Origin: Oscillibacter valericigenes
GTDB lineage: Bacteria > Bacillota > Clostridia > Oscillospirales > Oscillospiraceae
Assembly: GCF_021531435.1 (NCBI RefSeq)
Contig: NZ_JAFBIS010000009.1
Location: 1-64,000 of the forward strand
Length of the DNA stretch: 64,000 nt
Direction of reading: 5' to 3'
The position numbers and the translations under genes were made by a program. Positions 19,294-27,427 of the stretch are shown one piece after another; within the stretch, counting starts at the first letter, position 1, and each line of letters begins with the position of its first letter. The notes beneath the pieces were generated by a model. The model was not told the DNA's origin. It ran no database searches and was given only the letters and a program-made list of their open reading frames with translations.

Positions 19294-20438
19294 TGGACAA
19301 GCTGCGTATTATGAGCGTGTTTGGCACCCGGCCGGAGGCTATCAAGATGTGCCCCCTGGTGAAGGAACTGGCCTCCCGCCCGGAGATCGAGAGTCTCTGC
19401 TGCGTCACCGCCCAGCACCGCCAGATGCTGGACAGCGTGCTGGAGGTCTTTGACCTGAAGCCGGACTGGGATCTGGACATTATGACCCCCCGGCAGACCT
19501 TGTCCACCATCACCAGCAAATGCCTGCTGGGGATGGACGAGGCTATCGACGCGCTGAAGCCGGACATGATCCTGGTCCACGGAGATACCTCCACCACCTT
19601 TGCCGGCGCCCTGTCCGCCTTTTACCACCAGGTCCCGGTGGGCCACGTGGAGGCCGGTCTGCGGACTTACGACAAATACTCCCCCTTCCCGGAGGAGATG
19701 AACCGGAAGCTGGTTTCGGCCATTGCAGACCTGTATTTCTGTCCCACGGTGCACAACCGGGAGAATCTGGTGAAGGAGGGCATTACAAACGGCCTGTTCG
19801 TCACCGGAAATACGGTCATCGACGCCCTGAAAACAACAGTCCGCAAGGATTATACCTTTACAACGGAGGAACTGAATCACCTGCCCTACGGGGAGAAGAA
19901 GGTCATCCTGGTGACCTGCCACCGGCGGGAGAATTACGGCGAGCCTATGAAGCATATCATGCTGGCCCTGCGGCAGATCGCGGAGCAGCATGAGGATGTG
20001 GAGCTGGTATATCCCGTCCATCTCAGCCCGGTGGTCCGGGAGGCGGTGGACACATATCTCCGGGGCGCGCCCCGGGTCCATCTGATCGACCCGCTGCCCG
20101 CCGACGAGATGCACAACCTGATGGCCCGGTGCTACATGGTGATGACGGATTCCGGCGGCCTCCAGGAGGAGGCACCCGCCTTGGGCAAGCCTGTCCTGGT
20201 GCTGCGCCGGGAGACGGAGCGGCCCGAGGCCGTGGCCGCCGGGACCGTGAAGCTGGCGGGTGTGGTGCAGGATGATATCGTCACCATGGCGGAGCGGCTG
20301 ATCTGCGACAGGAATGCTTACGCCCGGATGGCCCATGCGGTGAATCCCTACGGAGACGGCAATGCCTGCCGCCGGATCGCCGACGCCATTTTGTGGCACT
20401 TTGGCCGGGGCGAAAAGCCGGAGGACTATCTGTCCTGA
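19293..20438 (+). CDS. UDP-N-acetylglucosamine 2-epimerase (MnaA/WecB-type)
   Basis: This 381-residue GT-B-fold enzyme interconverts UDP-GlcNAc and UDP-ManNAc. The sequence MSVFGTRPEAIKMCPLVKEL is the family N-terminus, HVEAGLRTYDKYSPFPEEMNRKL carries the active-site acidic residues, and LVTCHRRENYGEPMKHI and TDSGGLQEEAPALGKPVLVLRRETERPEAV complete the family. It provides UDP-ManNAc, which a TagA-like transferase encoded at 54075 could use. Confidence 0.95.
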   Translation: MDKLRIMSVFGTRPEAIKMCPLVKELASRPEIESLCCVTAQHRQMLDSVLEVFDLKPDWDLDIMTPRQTLSTITSKCLLGMDEAIDALKPDMILVHGDTSTTFAGALSAFYHQVPVGHVEAGLRTYDKYSPFPEEMNRKLVSAIADLYFCPTVHNRENLVKEGITNGLFVTGNTVIDALKTTVRKDYTFTTEELNHLPYGEKKVILVTCHRRENYGEPMKHIMLALRQIAEQHEDVELVYPVHLSPVVREAVDTYLRGAPRVHLIDPLPADEMHNLMARCYMVMTDSGGLQEEAPALGKPVLVLRRETERPEAVAAGTVKLAGVVQDDIVTMAERLICDRNAYARMAHAVNPYGDGNACRRIADAILWHFGRGEKPEDYLS

Positions 20439-20459
20439 CCGAAAGGAAGGAGGGCAGGC

Positions 20460-21206
20460 GTGGAAAAGCGGAAACTGAAATGGCTCACCTGGGGTATTGT
20501 GGCTTTTATGGTGCTGGCGGTGGGCGTGATCCTGAGCGGAACGCTGCGGCGTACCTCTCATATCACGCTTCCCGAAGCGGAGTCCTCCGCGGGGCAGGAC
20601 AGCGAGAGGCCCGACAGTGCTGATGATACCTTGACGGTCATCGAAGTCGTGCCGTCTACGGTTCAGGCCGCCATTGAGACGCTGGCCCGGCCGGAGAGCT
20701 ACCGGCGGACGGTGACCATCGAGCAGCTTTGGAACGGTGGTTCCGGATCCTATGAGGTCACGGTGACGGTCAATGGTCCCTGGACACGGACGGATCGCAC
20801 CATGCCGGACGGCCGCGCCCGGCACACCATCACCGGATCGGAGACGGTCTATGTCTGGTATAACAACGAGAAGAATGTGTATTCCGGCCCGGTCGGGGGC
20901 GTTTCCGCCGATGTAGAGCAGTCTATCCCTACATATGAGGACATTTTGGAGCTGCCAGCGGAGCAGATCGCGGCGGCAGATTACCGCACAGTCTCCGATG
21001 TGCACTGTATTTACGTGGAAACCGCCGAGGACGAGGCGGGCTATGTTCTGCGCTATTGGGTCAGCGTGGATACCGGGTTGCTGGTGATGGCGGAAAAACT
21101 GGAGAACGGTTCCACCGTATACCGTATGGCCGCCCTGACAGCGGACCAGACGACTGCCACAGAGGGCAGCTTTACGCTGCCGGATGGCTCGTCCGTTCTG
21201 GAATGA
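20460..21206 (+). CDS. Exported protein of unknown function, possibly LolA-like fold
   Basis: This 248-residue protein starts at a GTG preceded by AAGGAAGGAGG. Residues about 8-27 form one hydrophobic segment (signal anchor); the rest is extracytoplasmic. The pattern of alternating strands, with SYRRTVTIEQLWNGGSGSYEVTVTVNGPWTRTDRTM and VYVWYNNEKNVYSG, resembles LolA-type or DUF4367-type lipoprotein-carrier folds, but I cannot prove it. It is 21 bases after the epimerase gene, so it is probably in the same operon and may assist the envelope pathway. Confidence 0.6.
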   Translation: MEKRKLKWLTWGIVAFMVLAVGVILSGTLRRTSHITLPEAESSAGQDSERPDSADDTLTVIEVVPSTVQAAIETLARPESYRRTVTIEQLWNGGSGSYEVTVTVNGPWTRTDRTMPDGRARHTITGSETVYVWYNNEKNVYSGPVGGVSADVEQSIPTYEDILELPAEQIAAADYRTVSDVHCIYVETAEDEAGYVLRYWVSVDTGLLVMAEKLENGSTVYRMAALTADQTTATEGSFTLPDGSSVLE

Positions 21207-21208
21207 TC

Positions 21209-21236
21209 AAAACGCGCACCGTTTGGTGCGCGTTTT
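21209..21236 (+). terminator. Terminator, possibly bidirectional
   Basis: AAAACGCGCACC (21209-21220) and GGTGCGCGTTTT (21225-21236) form a 12-bp perfect stem with a GTTT loop. The A and T flanks allow termination from both sides, serving the exported-protein gene and the reverse-strand cluster. Confidence 0.9.
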
Positions 21237-21242
21237 CTGCTG

Positions 21243-21584
21243 TCAGAGGATCAACAGCAGGCCCAGTGCTGTCAAGAGTTCCTCGTCCGCGTCTTCTTTA
21301 AAAAGGAAAAACAAGATCAATAACAGCAGCAGATCCCCGGTGTCCACCCGGTCCAGATGAAACTGGTCCAGCAGATGGCGGAGGAAGCCCGTAAGTCCGT
21401 CAACTGTTCTTCCGCCTGGTGGAGGAGAGAAGGGAGGCGGAGGAGCATCCCAATGTGCCTGCTGGTCGTGGGGCTCCTGACTTGGCGGCTGCTTTGGCTC
21501 CGGCGGGGGCGGTGCTTTTTGACGCTCCTCCTGTGGGATGCGGGTGTATGCGCCATTGTCATTGCGGACATAACGGTTATACAT
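21243..21584 (-). CDS. Small protein, Pro-rich with leucine-rich tail, unknown
   Basis: This 113-residue protein has three parts. Residues 1-20 are polar; residues about 20-60 are proline/glutamine-rich low complexity (KAPPPPEPKQPP, DAPPPPFSPPPGG); residues about 75-113 read DTGDLLLLLILFFLF-KEDADEE-LLTALGLLLIL, two hydrophobic stretches split by a charged turn. The tail resembles short leucine-rich, acidic-spaced peptides that I recall as common and unnamed in Clostridia. It starts three bases after the neighbouring gene stop and is the last of a three-gene set. No function is known to me. Confidence 0.6.
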   Translation of the reverse strand: MYNRYVRNDNGAYTRIPQEERQKAPPPPEPKQPPSQEPHDQQAHWDAPPPPFSPPPGGRTVDGLTGFLRHLLDQFHLDRVDTGDLLLLLILFFLFKEDADEELLTALGLLLIL

Positions 21585-21587
21585 CCA

Positions 21588-22007
21588 TCATCCCTCCCAT
21601 CCTGCCAGGAATTTCTTTCCCAGGTGGAACAGGCGGGCCAGCTGCAGCGCCCGCTCGATCTTCTCCTGCCTCTCCGGTTTTAAGTAGGGCCGCAGAGCGT
21701 AGAGGAGCTGGCGGGCGTTGGAGTCGTTTTGACTCCCCAGTTCCTGGATCAGCGGCAGGAGCTTTGTCAGCATGGTTGGGTCTATGCCGCCTGTCAGACC
21801 GGAGAGGGAAGACAGCAGGTCGCCGCCGGAGGGAGGCGGCGCCTGTGCCGGAGGCGGTGGCGGAGCCGGTCGTACAGGCTGCTGAAGCGGCTGTTGAGGT
21901 GGCTGCTGCGCCTGCCCGCCGGAAAGGGACTGCGCCATCTGCATGATCTGCGCCATGGCTTCCGGGTTGGACAGTAGGCTGTTCAGTTTTTCGTCGAATT
22001 CCGCCAT
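21588..22007 (-). CDS. Unknown protein with NPxxM motif and Pro/Gln-rich linker
   Basis: This 139-residue protein starts with a helical segment containing LLSNPEAMAQIMQMAQSL, followed by a Q/P-rich linker (about residues 32-62) and a C-terminal helical domain (GGIDPTMLTKLLPLIQELGSQNDSNARQLLYALRPYLKPERQEKIERALQLARLFHLGKKFL). The ATG at 22007 has GAGGGG nine bases upstream; a TTG three codons earlier is possible. It is flanked by two other unknown small genes on the same strand and tightly spaced with them. Confidence 0.6.
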   Translation of the reverse strand: MAEFDEKLNSLLSNPEAMAQIMQMAQSLSGGQAQQPPQQPLQQPVRPAPPPPPAQAPPPSGGDLLSSLSGLTGGIDPTMLTKLLPLIQELGSQNDSNARQLLYALRPYLKPERQEKIERALQLARLFHLGKKFLAGWEG

Positions 22008-22031
22008 AAGTGCCAACCCCTCATTTCTCGG

Positions 22032-22289
22032 TTATTTTTGAACGGCCTTGTTGATGCGCTGCACCAGTTCGGCGCCCCCGGGACTCTGCATGACCTGATT
22101 GACCAGCCGAACCATTTCCGATGGATCGCCCTTCGCCGCGGACTGCACAGCTCTTTGCAGTCCGGCACCCCGGTCGCCCTGCGTCAGCATCTGCATCAAC
22201 GCCTGGCCGTCACGGGACTGCATCAACGCCTGGAGCATGGCTGGGTTTGATTTTAATTGCTCTGCCATTCGAGCAGCTTTCTCATCCAT
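22032..22289 (-). CDS. Small helical protein with NPxxM motif, unknown
   Basis: This 85-residue protein is rich in Gln, Met and Ala: KSNPAMLQALMQSRDGQALMQMLTQ. The SNPxxM-x-x-x-M-Q pattern is shared with the next gene of the cluster and superficially resembles STI1-type helices. There is no signal peptide and no cysteine. It is the first gene of the trio and is followed after 24 bases by the second. No database family comes to mind with certainty. Confidence 0.6.
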   Translation of the reverse strand: MDEKAARMAEQLKSNPAMLQALMQSRDGQALMQMLTQGDRGAGLQRAVQSAAKGDPSEMVRLVNQVMQSPGGAELVQRINKAVQK

Positions 22290-22340
22290 AAGCGTCCTCC
22301 TTGTGGTCAGAAATCTCTATGCCAGTATATGAAGGCGGAT

Positions 22341-22373
22341 AAAAAAACGTGCCTGCGTATCCACGCAGGCACG
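22341..22373 (-). terminator. Terminator of nth
   Basis: CGTGCCTGCGT (22348-22358) and ACGCAGGCACG (22363-22373) form an 11-bp stem around ATCC. On the reverse strand it is followed by seven T's (22347-22341). It lies just after the nth stop. Confidence 0.9.
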
Positions 22374-22377
22374 AAAA

Positions 22378-23025
22378 TCATTTCTTTTTCTTGGCGGCTT
22401 TGGCGGTATCGCAGTCCTTTGCCAGCGGGCAGCCCTCGCACTTGGGATTCCTGGCGGTGCAGGTGTCCCGTCCGAAAAGGACCATCCGGTGGCAGAAGTC
22501 GCTGGACTCCTTGGGTGGGATGCACTGGCGCAGCTGCCGCTCCACCTGGAGGGGGTCCTTGGAGCCGTCCGTGATACCCAGTCGGCCTGTGATGCGGATG
22601 CAGTGGGTGTCACAGACATAGCCCTCCTGGCCGAAGATGTCGCCGAGGATGAGGTTGGCAGTCTTGCGGCCCACGCCGGGCAGGGCGGTCAGCTCTTCCA
22701 TGGTGCCGGGAACCTTGCCGCCGTGCTTTTCCAGAAGCTGCTGGGCGCAGGCCACCAGGTCCCGGGCCTTGCCGTTAAAGAACCCGCAGGAGTGGATGTA
22801 CTCGCCGACTTCCTTGGGGTCGGCCTCCGCGAAGCTCTCCAGCGTGGGGAACCGCTCAAACAGGGCGGGGGTCACCTTGTTCACCCGCTCGTCGGTGCAC
22901 TGGGCGGACAGGCGCACGGCGAACAGCAGTTCGTAATCCTTTTCGTATTGCAAAGAGCAGAGCGCGTCGGGATAAATGCCCTTTAATGTCTCAATGATGC
23001 GCTTGATAGCGGATTTGGAGCTCAT
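22378..23025 (-). CDS. nth: Endonuclease III (base-excision DNA glycosylase/lyase)
   Basis: This 215-residue enzyme removes oxidised pyrimidines and nicks abasic sites. The helix-hairpin-helix LPGVGRKTANLIL carries the catalytic lysine; the catalytic aspartate is in VCDTHCIRITGRLG. The C-terminal [4Fe-4S] cluster C-x6-C-x2-C-x5-C is present in CTARNPKCEGCPLAKDC. A lysine-rich tail (AKAAKKKK) ends the protein. The start ATG is preceded by GGTGAT. It is divergent from rarA. Confidence 0.95.
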   Translation of the reverse strand: MSSKSAIKRIIETLKGIYPDALCSLQYEKDYELLFAVRLSAQCTDERVNKVTPALFERFPTLESFAEADPKEVGEYIHSCGFFNGKARDLVACAQQLLEKHGGKVPGTMEELTALPGVGRKTANLILGDIFGQEGYVCDTHCIRITGRLGITDGSKDPLQVERQLRQCIPPKESSDFCHRMVLFGRDTCTARNPKCEGCPLAKDCDTAKAAKKKK

Positions 23026-23150
23026 GGAATATCACCTCTTGGCCTTCAGAATACCATAAAATTCGGCAAAAGGCCAGAGAAATAACCATAGTATTTCAAA
23101 CAAAAGTATGATAAAATAATAAATTAAATCGCACGAAGGGAGGGGCCGCC

Positions 23151-24419
23151 ATGAACCGTCCCCTTGCGGACGAGATCCGTCCGAAGACCTTGGATGAAGT
23201 TGTGGGCCAGCGGCACCTGCTGGCTCCGGGAGCGGTGCTGCGCCGCCTGATCGAAAAGGGAACCGACGCCAACATGGTGTTCTATGGGCCTTCCGGCACG
23301 GGAAAGACCACCATTGCCAATATCATTGCGGAAAAGACCAACAAGACGCTGTACCGGCTGAACGCTACAACGGCGTCTCTCCAGGACATAAAGGACATCA
23401 TGGCCGATGTGGGAACGCTGATGGCCCCCGGCGGGGTACTGCTGTACCTGGATGAGATCCAGTATTTCAATAAAAAGCAGCAGCAAAGTCTGCTGGAATT
23501 CATGGAGAACGGGAAGCTGACGCTGATCGCCTCCACAACGGAAAACCCCTATTTCTATGTGTACAGCGCCCTGCTGTCCCGCAGCACGGTGTTCGAGTTC
23601 AAAGCTGTCACAGCAGAGGAGGTGGAGCCCGCTGTTCTCCGGGCGCTGAATATTGAGAAAGAGCGCAGCCCCCTGCCGCTGGAGTGGGAGGAGGGCGTGC
23701 CCATGCAGATCGCCACCGCCTGCGGCGGCGATGTGCGGAAAGCCATCAACGCTGTGGAATTGCTGTGCCAGGCTGCCGTTCCCCAAAAGGGGACGCTGCG
23801 GCTGACGAAAGAGGAGGCGTCTCAGATCGCCCAGCGCAGCGCCATGCGCTATGACCGGGACGGCGACGCCCACTACGACATCCTCTCCGCTTTGCAGAAG
23901 TCCATCCGGGGCAGCGACCCGGACGCGGCGGTCCATTACCTGGGCCGCCTGCTGGAGGCGGGAGACCTGCTGTCTCCCTGCCGTCGATTATTAGTCATTG
24001 CCGCCGAGGATGTGGGACTGGCGTATCCCATGGCAATTGCCATTACGAAAGCCTGCGTGGATGCGGCTTTGCAGGTGGGACTGCCGGAGGCCCGGCTGCC
24101 ACTGGCGGAAGCCGCCATTTTGCTGGCCACGGCGCCGAAGTCCAACACCGCCCATAACGCCATCATTGCCGCTATGGACGACCTGAAAAAGGGGAAAAGC
24201 GGGGACATCCCCCGGTGCCTCCAGAACGTCCACGCCGATACCACCGGCTTTGACAACCAGCAGCACTACCTGTATCCCCATGTATTTCCCAACCGCTGGG
24301 TGGAGCAGCAGTATCTGCCCGACGCGCTGAAAGACGTAAAATATTACGAATGGGGCGACAACAAGACGGAGCAAGCTGCTAAGGCCTACTGGGAGAAGAT
24401 CAAGGGGAAAGCGCTGTGA
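23151..24419 (+). CDS. rarA: Replication-associated recombination AAA+ ATPase
   Basis: This 422-residue clamp-loader-like ATPase (RarA/MgsA) acts at stalled replication forks. The Walker A loop is GPSGTGKTT, Walker B YLDEIQYF, and sensor region ASTTENPYFYVYSALLSRS is diagnostic. The C-terminal domain has RRLLVIAAEDVGLAYP and the tetramerisation region ending YLPDALKDVKYYEWGDN. GAAGGGAGG precedes the ATG. Its last 20 bases overlap tail-to-tail with the S1-domain gene on the other strand. Confidence 0.95.
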   Translation: MNRPLADEIRPKTLDEVVGQRHLLAPGAVLRRLIEKGTDANMVFYGPSGTGKTTIANIIAEKTNKTLYRLNATTASLQDIKDIMADVGTLMAPGGVLLYLDEIQYFNKKQQQSLLEFMENGKLTLIASTTENPYFYVYSALLSRSTVFEFKAVTAEEVEPAVLRALNIEKERSPLPLEWEEGVPMQIATACGGDVRKAINAVELLCQAAVPQKGTLRLTKEEASQIAQRSAMRYDRDGDAHYDILSALQKSIRGSDPDAAVHYLGRLLEAGDLLSPCRRLLVIAAEDVGLAYPMAIAITKACVDAALQVGLPEARLPLAEAAILLATAPKSNTAHNAIIAAMDDLKKGKSGDIPRCLQNVHADTTGFDNQQHYLYPHVFPNRWVEQQYLPDALKDVKYYEWGDNKTEQAAKAYWEKIKGKAL

Positions 24420-25335
24420 AATCTGTTTCAATGGCCGATTTTTCGCAGCCCGGCGGAGAGTAGACCCAATGGGACAGGATGCCGTCGGTGACCTGATAGT
24501 GGATAGGGTCCGGTTCCGAAAGCGGCGGTAATTTTTCGATGATCTGGAGCTTGACTTTCATCCGCTCCGGGCGGATACTCTTGATGTAGACAGACACCGC
24601 GTCCCCGGGAGCCAGATCCTCGCGGGTATCGGTCAGACCGGACAGGTTTGGGGTCAGCTCAATGAAGCTGCCGTATTCCTTCACGCTTCGGACGATGCCC
24701 CGCACGGTTTCACCGGGGGCAAAGCGGCTGGCGTTTTCCATCCAGGTGCCCAGCAGCTCCCGGTGGGTCATGGAGATCCGGCGGTGTTCGCGGTCGATGG
24801 CGTATACCGCCGCCAGGATCTTTTGTCCTTCCCGAAACCGTTCTTTCGGGTGGGAGATGCGGGAGACGGAGATGTGCTCGATGGGCAGCATGGCCACAAT
24901 ACCGCAGCCAATGTCCAGAAAGGCGCCGAAGCGTTCCAGCCGGATGACCCGGCAGGTGAGAACGGCGCCCGGTGTCAGGCACTCCAAAAATCCCATGGCT
25001 TTTTCCTGGGCTTCCCGGCGGCTCAGCAGGGCCACAGGAGCGCCTTTGGCATCGGAAAAGACACTTTTCACTGTAAAGCAAGTTGACTTTCCAACTCTTG
25101 ATAATACAGAAATATCCCGGCTGGCGCCGCTGATCCAGGGAGCCACGGCCTCCTGGCGGGGCATCCGGCCTTCCACGGCACCGAGAGAGAAGAACAGCGT
25201 GTGGTCGGTTCCGCATCGGCAGGCCACCGCCTCCAGAATTTCGCCGTGTTCAGCGGCGGCTTTTAAATTGCTCAGAGAACAGTCGGACGGGGGGCGCAGG
25301 CCCTCCGGGAGAAAAAATTTATTTTCCGGCATCAT
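24400..25335 (-). CDS. S1 RNA-binding domain protein (short ribosomal protein S1-like)
   Basis: This 311-residue protein contains two complete S1 OB-folds. One is at about residues 118-187 (LTPGAVLTCRVIRLERFGAFLDIGCGIVAMLPIEHIS...SMTHRELLG), the other at about 196-265 (FAPGETVRGIVRSVKEYGSFIELTPNLSGLTD...). A divergent N-terminal region, about residues 29-104, precedes them. Such short S1-like proteins occur in Clostridia lacking full-length RpsA and probably bind mRNA or ribosomes. The C-terminal tail is family-specific and unassigned. Confidence 0.85.
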   Translation of the reverse strand: MMPENKFFLPEGLRPPSDCSLSNLKAAAEHGEILEAVACRCGTDHTLFFSLGAVEGRMPRQEAVAPWISGASRDISVLSRVGKSTCFTVKSVFSDAKGAPVALLSRREAQEKAMGFLECLTPGAVLTCRVIRLERFGAFLDIGCGIVAMLPIEHISVSRISHPKERFREGQKILAAVYAIDREHRRISMTHRELLGTWMENASRFAPGETVRGIVRSVKEYGSFIELTPNLSGLTDTREDLAPGDAVSVYIKSIRPERMKVKLQIIEKLPPLSEPDPIHYQVTDGILSHWVYSPPGCEKSAIETDFTALSP

Positions 25336-25418
25336 GATCGCATCCTATTCTGCCGCCCCTGGCGGCCTTGATAGACCACTATATGCAAAAGAACACCATG
25401 GATTGACAGGAGGCATGT

Positions 25419-25610
25419 ATGGACCTGCATCTGCATGACAAGGTAGAGTTAAAAAAAGCCCATCCCTGCGGCAGTACCCAGTGGGAGATCCTGCGGGTGG
25501 GCATGGACATTAAACTGCGGTGCCTGGGCTGCGGGCACGAACTGATGCTGCCCCGCAGCAAGGCGGAAAAGAGTATTCGCAGGATCTTGACAGAGGGGGA
25601 GTCGAAGTGA
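25419..25610 (+). CDS. DUF951 family small protein
   Basis: This 63-residue protein matches DUF951: KKAHPCGSTQWEILRVGMDIKLRCLGCGHELMLPRSKAEKSIRRIL. Three cysteines (PCGS and the CLGC pair) suggest a zinc site. Function is unknown; the family sits near replication and GTPase genes in many Firmicutes. AGGAGG precedes the ATG. Its TGA overlaps the GTG of a 30-residue membrane peptide gene. Confidence 0.88.
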   Translation: MDLHLHDKVELKKAHPCGSTQWEILRVGMDIKLRCLGCGHELMLPRSKAEKSIRRILTEGESK

Positions 25611-25699
25611 ACAAGAAAACGACGCGGATCATTGCGCTGGCACTGGTCGTGATCATGATTCTGGCTTTGGTAGCGTCCATGATCGCGCCCTACGTATAA
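25607..25699 (+). CDS. 30-residue single-pass membrane peptide
   Basis: The GTG at 25607 overlaps the DUF951 stop by four bases (GTGA), with GAGGGGGAG upstream. The product MNKKTTRIIALALVVIMILA continues to a short tail ending IAPYV. Residues 8-27 are one hydrophobic helix after a basic N-terminus. It resembles the small membrane peptides annotated as DUF4044 in Firmicutes, though similarity in such short sequences is weak. Translational coupling makes it a real gene in my judgement. Confidence 0.65.
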   Translation: MNKKTTRIIALALVVIMILALVASMIAPYV

Positions 25700-25716
25700 A
25701 GGAAGATGAAAAACAG

Positions 25717-25747
25717 ATGGACGGCTCAGGCCGTCCATTTCCTTTTT
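25717..25747 (+). terminator. Terminator before spoIIGA
   Basis: ATGGACGGC (25717-25725) and GCCGTCCAT (25730-25738) form a 9-bp stem around TCAG, followed by TTTCCTTTTT. It separates the DUF951 transcript from spoIIGA. Confidence 0.8.
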
Positions 25748-25774
25748 GCGACGGTATTTACAAACGCTCTGCCC

Positions 25775-25780
25775 TATAAT
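25775..25780 (+). promoter_or_regulatory. -10 element of the spoIIG operon
   Basis: A perfect TATAAT lies 31 bases before the spoIIGA ATG. There is no -35 at 17 bp; the nearest candidate, TTGCGA, ends 23 bp upstream. The Bacillus spoIIG promoter, activated by Spo0A, also has an abnormally long spacer of 22 bp. The parallel is suggestive only. Confidence 0.4.
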
Positions 25781-25810
25781 ACTGCCTGTGAAGCGAAAGG
25801 AGGACACGGG

Positions 25811-26836
25811 ATGACGGTGGTATACGCGGACAGCGTATTTCTTCTGAACGGGGCCATGGATTATGTGCTGTTTTTGGTGACCGCGCGTCTGGCGGGCATC
25901 CCCCTGAAGCGGCGGCGGTATCTGCTTGCCGCCCTCCTGGGCGCTGTGTATGCGGTGGCGGTCTTTTTGCCGGGGCTTGGGTTTCTGGGGGCATTTCCCG
26001 CTAAAATGGCAGTAGGCGTGCTGCTGGCCCTGGTGTCATTCGGCGGAGAGGAGAAGCTGCTGCGCCTGGTGCTGCTGCTGTTTGCTGTGTCCTGCGCCAT
26101 GGCAGGCTGTGTGCTGGCGTTGGGACTTCTGGCGGGCAGCCGGGTCCCGGTCAGCAACGGCATTTTCTACACGGATGTGGACGCGAAAGTGCTGCTCATT
26201 GCAACAGCGGCGGCCTATCTCGTTTTGACGGTGGTATTCCGGGCGGCGGCCCGCCACGGGGTGGGAGGAGAACTGCTTCCGGTTTCCGTCAGCATCAGCG
26301 GCAGGACTGTCAAACTGACCGCCCTCCACGACAACGGGAACAGCCTTCGGGACCCGGCGGGAGGCGGTGCGGTACTGGTGGCTGCCTCCGGCAGCCTGGA
26401 CGGAGCTTTACCGGCGCTGGTCAGAAGGCTGCTGACACCGGAAATGCTGCGGTATCCGGCTGACCTGCTGGAGCCGCTGCGGGCAGCGGCTCCGGCTCTG
26501 CGGCCCCGACTGCTGCCTTACCGGGCGGTAGGGGTCCCGGGAGGGCTGCTTCTGACCATTCGGGCCGATTGGGTGGAGATCTGCGGCCAACGGTACATAA
26601 GTGTGCCGGTGGCACTGTCGCCGACAGCACTTGGCGCGGGCTACGCAGCGCTTTGGGGCGGCGAGGGGAAAAAGGGAGGAAATCATGTTAGAGCTGCAAA
26701 TCAAGCTGCGGCGGCTGCTGGTATGGCTGGGGCTGCTGCAGCCGGAAGAGATCCATTACATCGGCGGAAGCGATACGCTTCCGCCGCCGCTGACGAAGGA
26801 GCGGGAAGCGGAGCTGCTGGCCCGGCTGGACGATGA
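25811..26836 (+). CDS. spoIIGA: Sigma-E processing peptidase SpoIIGA
   Basis: This membrane aspartic peptidase removes the pro-peptide of sigma-E in the mother cell. Residues 1-145 hold about five membrane segments (starting [21 protein letters not shown]); the soluble protease domain has the active-site motif with Asp174 in [10 protein letters not shown], where the usual D-T-G is D-N-G. The ATG at 25811 follows AGGAGG; the extension to 25706 is not homologous. The open frame runs 152 bases into sigE, giving 341 residues against about 300-310 usual; the last 50 are alanine-rich and may be an artefact or a late stop. Confidence 0.9.
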   Translation: MTVVYADSVFLLNGAMDYVLFLVTARLAGIPLKRRRYLLAALLGAVYAVAVFLPGLGFLGAFPAKMAVGVLLALVSFGGEEKLLRLVLLLFAVSCAMAGCVLALGLLAGSRVPVSNGIFYTDVDAKVLLIATAAAYLVLTVVFRAAARHGVGGELLPVSVSISGRTVKLTALHDNGNSLRDPAGGGAVLVAASGSLDGALPALVRRLLTPEMLRYPADLLEPLRAAAPALRPRLLPYRAVGVPGGLLLTIRADWVEICGQRYISVPVALSPTALGAGYAALWGGEGKKGGNHVRAANQAAAAAGMAGAAAAGRDPLHRRKRYASAAADEGAGSGAAGPAGR

Positions 26837-27389
26837 GGACGCCCGGAAAGAGCTGATCGAACACAATCTGCGGCTGGTGGTGTACATCGCCCGACGGTTT
26901 GAGAACACCGGCATCAACATCGAGGATCTGATCTCCATCGGAACCATCGGCCTCATCAAAGCCGTGGGGACTTACAGGGCAGATAAGAACATCAAGCTGG
27001 CGACTTACGCCTCCCGGTGCATTGAAAACGAGATTTTGATGTACCTGCGAAAAAATGCCTCCCGGCGGGGAGAGGTGTCCTTTGACGAGCCGCTGAACAC
27101 CGACTGGGACGGCAATGAGCTGCTGCTCTCCGATGTGCTGGGCACGGAAGCGGATGTGGTGATGCGCCCCATCGAGGAGGATGTGGACCGGAGTCTGCTG
27201 GCGGCGGCGATCAACATCCTGTCGCCGCGGGAAAAGCAGATCATCACCCTGCGGTTTGGACTGGACGGCGGACGGGAACAGACCCAGAAAGAGGTGGCGG
27301 ACCAGCTGGGCATTTCCCAGTCCTATATCTCCCGGCTGGAAAAACGCATTATTTCCAGGCTGAAAAAGGAGATTTTACGGCTATCCTGA
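26685..27389 (+). CDS. sigE: RNA polymerase sigma-E (mother-cell sporulation sigma), pro-form
   Basis: This 234-residue sigma-70 factor begins with a hydrophobic pro-sequence ([21 protein letters not shown]) followed by the conserved cleavage region [17 protein letters not shown]. Region 2 ([51 protein letters not shown]) and region 4 ([31 protein letters not shown]) match Bacillus SigE closely. The ATG follows GGGAGG. It directs early mother-cell genes after SpoIIGA processing. Confidence 0.97.
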   Translation: MLELQIKLRRLLVWLGLLQPEEIHYIGGSDTLPPPLTKEREAELLARLDDEDARKELIEHNLRLVVYIARRFENTGINIEDLISIGTIGLIKAVGTYRADKNIKLATYASRCIENEILMYLRKNASRRGEVSFDEPLNTDWDGNELLLSDVLGTEADVVMRPIEEDVDRSLLAAAINILSPREKQIITLRFGLDGGREQTQKEVADQLGISQSYISRLEKRIISRLKKEILRLS

Positions 27390-27392
27390 CTC

Positions 27393-27421
27393 TTGACAAT
27401 CCCAAACGGGTATACTATACT
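27393..27421 (+). promoter_or_regulatory. Promoter of the valS T-box leader
   Basis: TTGACA (27393-27398), 17 bp, TATACT (27416-27421). It starts four bases after the sigE stop codon. Confidence 0.8.
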
Positions 27422-27427
27422 GACAAA

